Source of the DNA: Dyadobacter jiangsuensis
GTDB lineage: Bacteria > Bacteroidota > Bacteroidia > Cytophagales > Spirosomataceae
NCBI RefSeq assembly: GCF_003014695.1
Contig: NZ_PYAS01000001.1
Location: 404,738 to 468,737, forward strand
Length of the DNA: 64,000 bases
Direction of reading: 5' to 3'
Below, in pieces: positions 26,093 through 34,156 of this stretch (positions within the stretch are counted from its first letter, which is position 1; the number at the start of each line of letters is the position of its first letter). The notes under the pieces are model-generated. The model was not told the origin of the DNA and searched no databases. It saw only the letters and a list, made by a program, of their open reading frames with translations. A program made the position numbers and the translations under genes.

Positions 26093-27535
26093 ATGATCAG
26101 ATTCATCGCAGCTGCTTCCATCTTTCTGGCTGCTCAGCAACAGGGAATGGCGCAAAGCGAAACGTTAAAGTTCCGGTCGACGGACGCCGCATTGCAAACC
26201 GCTTTCGATCGGGCCGCGGAAATGGCGCTGAGCCATGTGGGTAGTCCTGCCGATCCGGTGGGAGATTGGTACGAGGCGGCATTGCCTTCTCGCTTCGCAT
26301 TCTGCATGCGTGATGTGGCGCACCAGAGTATGGCCGCTGAAATGTTGGGCCTGGGCAAAGCGAACGCCAATATGTTCTCCCTTTTTGCCAAAAACATCTC
26401 CGATAGCAAGGACTGGTGCTCCTATTGGGAAATCAACAAGGAGGGAAAGCCTGCGCCGGCAGATTACCGGAACGACGACGAGTTCTGGTACAATCTCAAT
26501 GCGAACTTCGATGTAATGCAGGCGGCCTGGAAGCTCTATTTGTGGACGGGCGACAAGCGGTATGTCAATGGCCCCGAGTTTGCTGATTTTCACCGGAAAT
26601 CGGTCCGCGAATATGTGGAGCGCTGGGTGTTGCAGCCGGATTCCCTGCTGTCGCGCCCGTTACACCCGAATGCGCACGGGGGCTACAACGACAAAGACGC
26701 GTTCCACCGTTGCCGCGGGCTTGCGTCGTATTCCGAAGGCGTGCATGACCTGAAAATGGGCGTCGACCTGATCGCCTCGCTTTCGCGGGGAATGCAAACT
26801 TATGCCGATATGCTGCGCCTCGAAGGCAAAACCACTGAGGCATCCGCATTCGATCAAAAGGCCGAGCAATACCGCCGGCATATCGAAAACAAATGGTGGA
26901 GCGATAAAGAGGATAAGTATTTCACCTACTATTCTTCCAAAGGCGCATTCGGATATACCGAGGGCGAGACTTTTCTGCTTTGGTTTGATGTGTTGAAGGA
27001 TACCACGCGGACCCGCAAAACGATCGATCAGATCCTGGCGCGTGACTGGAATATGGAAAACCAGTCGTATTTCCCTTATGTACTGGGGCAATACGGCTAT
27101 CCCGAGCAAATCCGCAGCCAGATTCTCCACCTGACGGACCCGGCCACCAAACGCCGTGAATACCCCGAGGTTTCCTATGGAGCCGTACAGGGCGTGGTGC
27201 AGGGCATTATGGGGATCGACGCGGATGCGCGCGTGAACCGGATCACGACGCTGTTCAACGGCCGGGCTGCGGATACGCATACGCTTGAAAACCTGCCGGT
27301 TTTGCAGCGTACCATATCCGTAACCGAAAGTGCAAAGACGGCCTCGCTGCGTAATGCCGGGCTGTCGGCCGCTCCTGTCCAATGGCGGGTGATGTTTGCT
27401 GGAAAGCATCCGTTCATGATGGTGAATGGGAAGAGACGGAAGGCCAGCCAGATGCTCGTGAAAGGATCGCGCACGGTGTCGTTCCTGGATGTGACGGTGC
27501 CCGCCGGTCAGGAGGTCACTGCCCGGATCCAGTAG
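26093..27535 (+). CDS. secreted six-hairpin glycosidase-like protein
   Basis: A 480-residue exported protein. The start at 26093 (MIRFIAAASIFLAAQQQGMAQ, a signal peptide) is better than the TTG at 26045. The body looks like an (alpha/alpha)6 toroid: FAFCMRDVAHQSMAAEMLG, DDEFWYNLNANFDVMQAAWK, NAHGGYNDKDAFHRCRGLAS and YTEGETFLLWFDVL. Several acidic residues in these loops could be catalytic. A small C-terminal beta domain follows. I cannot assign a CAZy family; the overall look recalls six-hairpin glycosidases related to GH78/GH106-type barrels. It is in an operon with SusC/SusD and is followed by a terminator. Confidence 0.6.
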   Translation: MIRFIAAASIFLAAQQQGMAQSETLKFRSTDAALQTAFDRAAEMALSHVGSPADPVGDWYEAALPSRFAFCMRDVAHQSMAAEMLGLGKANANMFSLFAKNISDSKDWCSYWEINKEGKPAPADYRNDDEFWYNLNANFDVMQAAWKLYLWTGDKRYVNGPEFADFHRKSVREYVERWVLQPDSLLSRPLHPNAHGGYNDKDAFHRCRGLASYSEGVHDLKMGVDLIASLSRGMQTYADMLRLEGKTTEASAFDQKAEQYRRHIENKWWSDKEDKYFTYYSSKGAFGYTEGETFLLWFDVLKDTTRTRKTIDQILARDWNMENQSYFPYVLGQYGYPEQIRSQILHLTDPATKRREYPEVSYGAVQGVVQGIMGIDADARVNRITTLFNGRAADTHTLENLPVLQRTISVTESAKTASLRNAGLSAAPVQWRVMFAGKHPFMMVNGKRRKASQMLVKGSRTVSFLDVTVPAGQEVTARIQ

Positions 27536-27548
27536 TTTTTACAGTCCT

Positions 27549-27582
27549 AACCCCTGCGGCCATGCGTTGCAGGGGTTGTTTT
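27549..27582 (+). terminator. intrinsic terminator after the six-hairpin glycosidase
   Basis: AACCCCTGC (27549-27557) pairs with GCAGGGGTT (27569-27577) and is followed by GTTTT and a second T-run. It separates the SusC/SusD/glycosidase unit from the regulator gene. Confidence 0.8.
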
Positions 27583-27615
27583 AAGTTTTTAGCTTTACGA
27601 AGTAATTACCGCCGA

Positions 27616-28626
27616 ATGGAGAGCATATTTGATAAAATAAAGGAATTGCGGGAAGTAACATCCTATTCCAAACACGACCAGATCGTCGTAGGGATCATCA
27701 ATGCGATTGACCAGAAGATTGTTTCACCCAACGACTTGCTGCCGTCGGTGAACCAGATGATCCAGGAACTGAACTTCTCCCGCGAAACCATCCGCAAAGG
27801 GTACGGCGAACTGGTAGACCGGGGAGTGGTTGAATCCAAAAACAGGATCGGGTACTACGTGACCAACGCGCAGACCAGCCAGTTCATGAAAGTGGCCCTG
27901 ATCATGTATAATCTCGATACATTCGAAGAACTTTTTTACCGGAATTTCCGGAAGGAGCTAGGCCAAAAGGTGCATCTGGACGTGTTTTTCCACCATGGCA
28001 GTGTTGATGTCCTGGAAAGTACCCTGTTCCAGATCAAAGGGAAATACGGCATGTACGTGGTAGCGCCGATCCCGCACCGCAAAACGAAGGAAATCCTCGA
28101 AACCATTCCCCGGAGCAACCTCCTCATATTCGACCGGTTCGAACAGCTCGACGGCGAGGTGAGCTACATCGCGCAGGAGTTCGAGCGCTCGACCTACGCG
28201 GTGCTGGAAGCGCTGGCCGACAAGATCCGGCAGTTTGATGAGATCATTTTCTATCATTCTCCGAAATCCCTCGATCCGAAGGAAATCGTGTTCTCATTCA
28301 AGCGATTCTTGCATGATTATGCCATTAAGGGGCAGATCGTCAGTGAGTTCGTGCCGGGGTCGGTCGAGAAGGGGAAGGCCTATTTCACGCTCGACAACTT
28401 CACGATGTGGTCGATCCTGAAAGAATGTAAAGGCAAAAAATTTACCATGGGTGTCGATGTCGGCTTGCTATCCGTCAACGACGAGCCTGCCAAGGAGTTT
28501 GTCGACATTACCACGTACTCGACCGACTTTGCGCTGATGGGCAAACTTGCCGGGCAATCGATCATGCAAAAGCAGAAGATCCAGGTAATCCTGCCCAATG
28601 TACTGATCCGCAGAAAAACCTTGTGA
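27616..28626 (+). CDS. GntR-family transcriptional regulator with LacI-type sugar-binding domain
   Basis: A 336-residue regulator. The start at 27616 (MESIFDKIKELREVTSYSKH) is the normal N-terminus. The ORF extends back to 27382 but overlaps the previous gene and terminator. Residues ~18-85 form a GntR winged helix (KIVSPNDLLPSVNQMIQELN followed by FSRETIRKGYGELVDRGVVE). The remainder is a periplasmic-binding-protein-like sensor ending MQKQKIQVILPNVLIRRK. This layout matches Bacteroidota monosaccharide-responsive regulators such as the fucose regulator FucR. It lies 7 bp upstream of the sodium symporter and probably controls that gene and the preceding SusC/SusD unit. The ligand is unknown. 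Confidence 0.88.
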   Translation: MESIFDKIKELREVTSYSKHDQIVVGIINAIDQKIVSPNDLLPSVNQMIQELNFSRETIRKGYGELVDRGVVESKNRIGYYVTNAQTSQFMKVALIMYNLDTFEELFYRNFRKELGQKVHLDVFFHHGSVDVLESTLFQIKGKYGMYVVAPIPHRKTKEILETIPRSNLLIFDRFEQLDGEVSYIAQEFERSTYAVLEALADKIRQFDEIIFYHSPKSLDPKEIVFSFKRFLHDYAIKGQIVSEFVPGSVEKGKAYFTLDNFTMWSILKECKGKKFTMGVDVGLLSVNDEPAKEFVDITTYSTDFALMGKLAGQSIMQKQKIQVILPNVLIRRKTL

Positions 28627-28633
28627 CCTTCCC

Positions 28634-30217
28634 ATGCGCGAAGAAGTGGCCCTCAGCGGCATCGACGCCGGTATTATCGTGCTTTACCTGGCTATATTGG
28701 TCGGGGTAGGGCTCTACTTTTCCCGCAAGCGCCGGATCGAAACGGCCAATGACCTCTTTCTGGGCGGTAGGTCATTGAAATGGTACAACGTCGGGCTGTC
28801 CATTTTCAGCAGTAATGTAAGTCCGGTCATGCTCGTGGGCTATGGCGGTATGGCTTACACCACCGGTATGGTCGCTGCCAACTTCGACTGGCTTGCCTGG
28901 TGGTTCCTGCTGCTGCTGGCAATGGTGTTCGTGCCGCATTATTTTGCGACGAAAGTGAGCACCATGCCCGAATTCCTGCTCCGGCGGTATGGCCAGCGCT
29001 CGTTTACGTTTCTCACCTACTATTCCATGATTTCGACGCTCATCGTGTCGGTGAGTTTCGTGCTGCTCACGGGCGGGCTCGTGATTGCACAGCTGCTCGA
29101 TGTGCCATTCTGGATGGCGGCGGTAGGCGCTACCGTGCTCGCCACCAGCTTTACGGCTACGGGCGGCCTCGGCGCAATTGCCAGAACGGGCGTGCTGCAA
29201 TCCGTCGTCGTGACGGCCGCGGCGCTTATTGTCGGTGTAATCGCGGTGAACCGCATCGGCGGAATCGGGGAGGTGATCAGCCGGTCGCCGAAGGAATTCT
29301 GGACGATATTCCGCCCCTCCGACGACCCCGTTTACCCGTGGCACGCAGTGTTGCTCGGCTATCCGGTGGTGGGAATATGGTACTGGTGCACCGACCAGAC
29401 GATCGTGCAGCAGACCCTCGCCGCCAGGGACATCCGGCATGGCCAGTATGGCACCATGCTCATGGCTGCCCTCAAAGCCCTGGTACCCTTCATTTTCCTG
29501 CTGCCCGGTATTTACTGCTACATCCTCTACCCGAACCTCCGTAATCCTGATCACGCGTATTTGGTCATGACGGCCAACTTGCTGCCCGTCGGCCTGGTGG
29601 GTATTACACTCGCGGCACTCATTGCAGCGCTGGTGTACGACGTCGCCGTGGGTATCAATGCGTTCAGCATGGTTTTTTCTTTGAATGTGTATTCCAAAAT
29701 CATCGATCCCCATGCCTCGCAGCGAAAACTCCGGACGGTGGGGAGGCTCGTGATCATCGGCTCGTCGTTCCTCGCCATGATGATGTCGATCCTGCTCTCG
29801 ACCGTCGACAAAGGCCTTTTCGACCTCTCGCAGGCTGTGGGGACCTACCTGGCCCCTCCGCTTACGACCGTGTTTTTAATGGGCGTGATCTGGAAAAAGG
29901 CCACCAGCCGTGCCGCCAACCTCACACTGTACCTCGGTTCGCCGCTCTGCCTGGGTGTGGGTATCATGCAACTGTCCGATTTCCCGCACAAAGCATTCTG
30001 GCCGCATTTCATGCTGCTCACGTTCCTGCTCACTGCCTTTTTGATGCTGTTCATGGCTGCCGTTTCCCTGCTGTTTCCAGAGGAACGTATCGGTTCACCA
30101 CTGCCCACGCTGGCCGAAACCTACGCTTCTCAGCCGCATTACGACCGCCGGGGAATATGGCTGGGCTGGGCATGCATCGGCGTGGTGATGGGGTGCCTTT
30201 ATTTTCTGTTCAGATAA
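28634..30217 (+). CDS. sodium:solute symporter family transporter (SGLT-like)
   Basis: A 527-residue inner-membrane protein with about 13-14 predicted transmembrane helices. SSS family features include ANDLFLGGRSLKWYNVGLSI near the N-terminus, STMPEFLLRRYGQRS, and WYWCTDQTIVQQTLAARD. The middle block resembles the glucose/galactose sodium symporters. It is translated 7 bp after the GntR regulator and would import the monosaccharide released by the locus enzymes. Substrate specificity is not visible in the sequence. Confidence 0.93.
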   Translation: MREEVALSGIDAGIIVLYLAILVGVGLYFSRKRRIETANDLFLGGRSLKWYNVGLSIFSSNVSPVMLVGYGGMAYTTGMVAANFDWLAWWFLLLLAMVFVPHYFATKVSTMPEFLLRRYGQRSFTFLTYYSMISTLIVSVSFVLLTGGLVIAQLLDVPFWMAAVGATVLATSFTATGGLGAIARTGVLQSVVVTAAALIVGVIAVNRIGGIGEVISRSPKEFWTIFRPSDDPVYPWHAVLLGYPVVGIWYWCTDQTIVQQTLAARDIRHGQYGTMLMAALKALVPFIFLLPGIYCYILYPNLRNPDHAYLVMTANLLPVGLVGITLAALIAALVYDVAVGINAFSMVFSLNVYSKIIDPHASQRKLRTVGRLVIIGSSFLAMMMSILLSTVDKGLFDLSQAVGTYLAPPLTTVFLMGVIWKKATSRAANLTLYLGSPLCLGVGIMQLSDFPHKAFWPHFMLLTFLLTAFLMLFMAAVSLLFPEERIGSPLPTLAETYASQPHYDRRGIWLGWACIGVVMGCLYFLFR

Positions 30218-30280
30218 ACCGGATTTTCCCCGATAGATTTTGTGACCGTTGAGCTTTCCTTATCGCTTAACACCTGTCGC

Positions 30281-31978
30281 ATGCTTTTCAAAATAACCCA
30301 ACTTGCCCTGTTCCGTGCTGCTATCCTGGGCACTGCATTGTCCACTCCCGCTTTCAGTCAGCAGCAGCCCGTCGTGATCGACGTCAACCTGGCAAAGGTA
30401 AAAGCCCCGATGCAGCCTATCTGGGCGTTTTTTGGCTATGATGAGCCGAATTATACCTATATGAAAGACGGGAAAAAGCTGCTCACCGAAATCTCGCAAT
30501 TCAGCAAGGTACCGGTGTATGTGCGGGCGCATAGCCTGCTCGTGACGGGCGACGGCGAGGCGGCGCTCAAATGGGGCTCCACCAATGCCTACACCGAAGA
30601 TGCGCAGGGTAAACCGGTGTATGACTGGAAGATCGTTGATAAAATTTTTGACACCTATATTGAAAGGGGGATGAAGCCCATCGCGCAGATCGGTTTTATG
30701 CCGCAGGCACTTTCTTCGAAGCCTGAACCTTACCGTCACCACTGGAAGCCGGGCGATAATTACAACGACATTTACCTCGGCTGGGCCTATCCGCCCAACG
30801 ACTACAACAAATGGGCTGAGCTGGTGTACCAATGGGTGAAGCACTCGGTGGCCCGCTATGGCAAGAAAGAAGTGGAAAGCTGGTACTGGGAACTTTGGAA
30901 TGAACCGAATATCAGCTACTGGAAAGGCACTGTTGATGAATACATTAAGCTGTACGACTACACAGCCGACGCCGTCAAACGCGCATTGCCTACCGCTAAA
31001 ATAGGCGGGCCGGAAGTGACAGGGCCTTCCTGGGACAAATCCGAGGCATTTATGCGGAAGTTCCTCGACCACGTCACGGCCGGTAAAAACTATGTGACCG
31101 GTAAAACCGGTACCCCCATCGATTTTATCACCTACCATGCCAAAGGCGCGCCTAAAATCGTGGAAGGTCATGTGCAAATGAACATGGGCACGCAGCTGCG
31201 CGACCTCGACAAAGGTTTCGAGATAGTGGCTTCCTACCCGGCGCTCAAAAAACTGCCGATCATCATCGGCGAGTCCGATCCCGAAGGATGCGCGGCGTGC
31301 TCGGAAGACGTAAGCCCGCAGAATGCGTACCGAAATGGTACGATGTATTCAAGCTACACGGCGGCATCCTTTGCCCGGAAATACGAACTGGCTGAGGCTC
31401 GCGGCGTGAATCTGCTCGGTGCGGTAAGCTGGTCGTTCGAGTTTGAGGACCAGGCCTGGTTCCGCGGCTTCCGGGACCTGGCGACCAACGGTGTCGACAA
31501 GCCCGTGCTGAACGTATTCCGGATGTTTGGAATGATGGAGGGAAGCCGGGTGGAAGTGAAGCAAAATCTTGCGTACGATTTCAAAAGAATAAGGGATGAA
31601 AGCGTCCGCAAGGAAGCCGATATCAACGGTATCGCTTCCAAGAGTGCCAATTCGGCGGCGGTTATGGTGTGGAACTACCACGATGACAACGTACCGTCAC
31701 CTGATGCTGCCGTCAAAGTGCTGGTACAAGGCTTGCCTTCGCAGAAAATGATGCTCTACCACTACCGCATCGACAAGGAAAACAGCAATTCCTACGAAGC
31801 ATGGAAAGCCATGGGCTCGCCCAAACAGCCTACCGCCGAACAAATCCGGCTGCTCGAAAAGGCCGGGCAACTCGCATTGTTCACCTCGCCGCAATGGATC
31901 GAACCTAAAAATGGCCAGGCGACGGTGGAAATGCAGCTGCCACGCCAGGGGGTGTCGCTGCTGCATTTCAAATGGTGA
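30281..31978 (+). CDS. GH39 family glycosidase (beta-xylosidase type)
   Basis: A 565-residue exported enzyme. ATG 30281 opens a signal peptide (MLFKITQLALFRAAILGTAL...AFSQ), while the GTG at 30242 only adds a tail. The TIM barrel (~45-400) carries YWELWNEPNISYWKGT with the acid/base Glu near residue 206, and PIIIGESDPEG with the nucleophile Glu near residue 330, both as in GH39. A C-terminal beta-sandwich follows. GH39 includes beta-xylosidases and alpha-L-iduronidases; the adjacent GH67 and GH43 genes favour xylan. It is convergent with the GH67 gene, with only 4 bp between stops. A family called 'GH39-like' of other specificity cannot be excluded. Confidence 0.85.
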   Translation: MLFKITQLALFRAAILGTALSTPAFSQQQPVVIDVNLAKVKAPMQPIWAFFGYDEPNYTYMKDGKKLLTEISQFSKVPVYVRAHSLLVTGDGEAALKWGSTNAYTEDAQGKPVYDWKIVDKIFDTYIERGMKPIAQIGFMPQALSSKPEPYRHHWKPGDNYNDIYLGWAYPPNDYNKWAELVYQWVKHSVARYGKKEVESWYWELWNEPNISYWKGTVDEYIKLYDYTADAVKRALPTAKIGGPEVTGPSWDKSEAFMRKFLDHVTAGKNYVTGKTGTPIDFITYHAKGAPKIVEGHVQMNMGTQLRDLDKGFEIVASYPALKKLPIIIGESDPEGCAACSEDVSPQNAYRNGTMYSSYTAASFARKYELAEARGVNLLGAVSWSFEFEDQAWFRGFRDLATNGVDKPVLNVFRMFGMMEGSRVEVKQNLAYDFKRIRDESVRKEADINGIASKSANSAAVMVWNYHDDNVPSPDAAVKVLVQGLPSQKMMLYHYRIDKENSNSYEAWKAMGSPKQPTAEQIRLLEKAGQLALFTSPQWIEPKNGQATVEMQLPRQGVSLLHFKW

Positions 31979-31982
31979 TTTG

Positions 31983-34118
31983 TTATCGCATCAAATAGCT
32001 GTTCACGGATTCCTTCACCTGCTGCAAGGTCCCGTCTGGTTTCGGGTAAATAGCAGGGATGGGTTTCCCGGAGAACGTTTGCAGGTACAACACCCAGGCA
32101 TCCCGCCACCATAATGCCTCCTTGTACTGCTTCGCGAGTCGGCCGGAAACGTCGGCGTGGATCGCCGGGTCGACCGAAGTGCTGACCCCGGCCCATTGTT
32201 TTTGCATCCAGCGCACCGAATCGGCACCGGTGTAGAACCGGTGGCAAAGTTCGTCCCAGAGATTCCGGCCCGAGCTGAGCTGTTTCGACCATTGCACGTG
32301 ATGGAACCAGAGCAAATAGGGTAGCGGGCAGGTTTCGGCATTGAGCCAGGCGCTGCTTGCTTTGGGGCGGTATTGCTGTAATGCATTGCTGCCGGAGGTT
32401 GTGCGGTCGAATCCCAGGCCGAGGCTGTCGGCCCGGTGGTAGTAAATGGCCGTCCAGTCGGGGCGGGAGCTGCGGTTTTGCCACGGCTCGGGCGCGTAAT
32501 GGCTGCCTGTCCACGGGCGGGAGAGGCCCAGCGGCGTATTGTAGTCCACATAAATTTCTCTCGAACGGAGCATGATATCGCTGATAGCGGTCACAGCTTT
32601 GGTCTCGGTGGTTAATGCAAGCTGCGTCCATTCCCGCGCGATGGTTTCCGGGCTCAGGGTGTGGTCCCAGGCCAGCCGCCCGAAGGCGTACCAGTTGGCT
32701 TGCGCCATCGGGTGCCCGGTCCAGTTGCGGTCGGAGCCGGTATTGGCCACGCCGGCGATGCAGGTTAATGGGTAGTTGTGCAGCGAGCCATCGACAATGC
32801 GGGCCACGGTGGAGCCTTTGCCATTTACATAAGTATCGGCATCGAGGCATTCCTTGAACAGCGGGGCTTCGTACACCCAGTGTGTCGCGAAACCCATATA
32901 CTCCTGCGTGAGCTGAAACTCCATACCCAGGGGCGTCCGCGGCATATTCCCGAACAGCGGCGAAAACGGCTCGCGGGGCTGGAAATCGATCGGGCCGTTT
33001 TTGACCTGGACGATTACATTTTTCGCAAATTTTCCGTCGAGCGGAGCAAATTCTTCATAGGCTGCCTTGAAACGGTCGGCATTAGGATCGGCCTTGTATA
33101 CGAACGCCCGCCAGATCACCACACCATTGAATGGGGCCAGCGCTTCGGCGAGCATATTGGCGCCGTCGGCGTGGGTACGGCCGTAATCCTGCGGGCCGGG
33201 CTCGCCTTCGGAGTTGGCTTTTACCAGAAACCCTCCGAAATCGGGGATCGCGCGGTAAATTTCCTTCGTTTTTTCGGCCCACCATTTTCGCACTTCCGGG
33301 TCGAGCGGATCGGAGGTTTTCAACCCGCCCAGCGTTTTGGGAGCGGCAAAATGGATGGATAAATAAGTTTTAATACCATATTTCCGGAAAACGCCCGCCA
33401 ATGCGGCCACTTTGGGCAGGTACTCGGCCGTCAGAAAGCGCGCGCTGGCATTCACATTATTCACGACCGTGCCGTTAATGCCGATGGACGCATTAGCCCT
33501 GGCGTAATCGGTGTAGCGCGGATCGACGGTTTCGGGCAGCTCGTACCATTTCCACAGCGACGATCCCGCATATCCGCGCTCGATCGTTCCCTCGGGGTTA
33601 TCCCAATGGTTGAGCATCCGGAGCTGGATTTTCGGGCTGCTTTGCCCAACAGCTTTTTCAAGAGGCAAGTGCTGCTGCAAATGCCGGAGCAATGCAAAAC
33701 TGCCATACAATACACCCACCTCTTTCGTGGCGGAAACGACGGTATTGCCGTCTTTCATTTCAATGGCATAGCCGTCACCGGTTGCCGCACCGGCCGAAAC
33801 GGAAAGGATAATGCCTTTCTGGTTCGCAACCGGGTTCTTCACAATTGGAATTTGCTTTCCCAGCATCGCGCTCAGGCCGGTTTGGAGCTCTTTGGCGGCA
33901 TTGTTCAGTATATCGTCGTTGCCCGATATGGCAATGAAACTGAGCGACTTGCTGTAAGATGTCCTTACGGTTGCATTCTGGATCCGATCATATTTCAGCC
34001 AGAGCCGGTACCCGTCGTCAGCTAATGCGTCGCCGTTTGAAATAAAGCCGAAAAACAGCAGCAGCAGTACCAGATTTTTTACGCTGTCGGATAAAAGGGT
34101 TTTTGTAAATAACATCAT
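31983..34118 (-). CDS. GH67 alpha-glucuronidase
   Basis: A 711-residue exported enzyme with an N-terminal signal peptide. GH67 features are strong: DDGYRLWLKYD at the mature N-terminus, FLVKANSEGEPGPQDYGRTH in the TIM barrel, WRAFVYK, and VQVKNGPIDFQPREPFSPLF. The last block and the following FQLTQEYMG hold the catalytic carboxylates. It removes 4-O-methyl-glucuronic acid from the non-reducing end of xylo-oligosaccharides. It marks this region as a glucuronoxylan locus. It is co-directional with the esterase and regulator genes that lie upstream of it on the minus strand. Confidence 0.95.
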   Translation of the reverse strand: MMLFTKTLLSDSVKNLVLLLLFFGFISNGDALADDGYRLWLKYDRIQNATVRTSYSKSLSFIAISGNDDILNNAAKELQTGLSAMLGKQIPIVKNPVANQKGIILSVSAGAATGDGYAIEMKDGNTVVSATKEVGVLYGSFALLRHLQQHLPLEKAVGQSSPKIQLRMLNHWDNPEGTIERGYAGSSLWKWYELPETVDPRYTDYARANASIGINGTVVNNVNASARFLTAEYLPKVAALAGVFRKYGIKTYLSIHFAAPKTLGGLKTSDPLDPEVRKWWAEKTKEIYRAIPDFGGFLVKANSEGEPGPQDYGRTHADGANMLAEALAPFNGVVIWRAFVYKADPNADRFKAAYEEFAPLDGKFAKNVIVQVKNGPIDFQPREPFSPLFGNMPRTPLGMEFQLTQEYMGFATHWVYEAPLFKECLDADTYVNGKGSTVARIVDGSLHNYPLTCIAGVANTGSDRNWTGHPMAQANWYAFGRLAWDHTLSPETIAREWTQLALTTETKAVTAISDIMLRSREIYVDYNTPLGLSRPWTGSHYAPEPWQNRSSRPDWTAIYYHRADSLGLGFDRTTSGSNALQQYRPKASSAWLNAETCPLPYLLWFHHVQWSKQLSSGRNLWDELCHRFYTGADSVRWMQKQWAGVSTSVDPAIHADVSGRLAKQYKEALWWRDAWVLYLQTFSGKPIPAIYPKPDGTLQQVKESVNSYLMR

Positions 34119-34156
34119 GTACTAGGTTGAATTTGACGGTGATCAGTTTGGTGCTT

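Noticed and set aside
27382..27615. 78-codon N-terminal extension of the GntR regulator
   Set aside because: It overlaps the previous gene and a clear terminator, and the family N-terminus begins at 27616.
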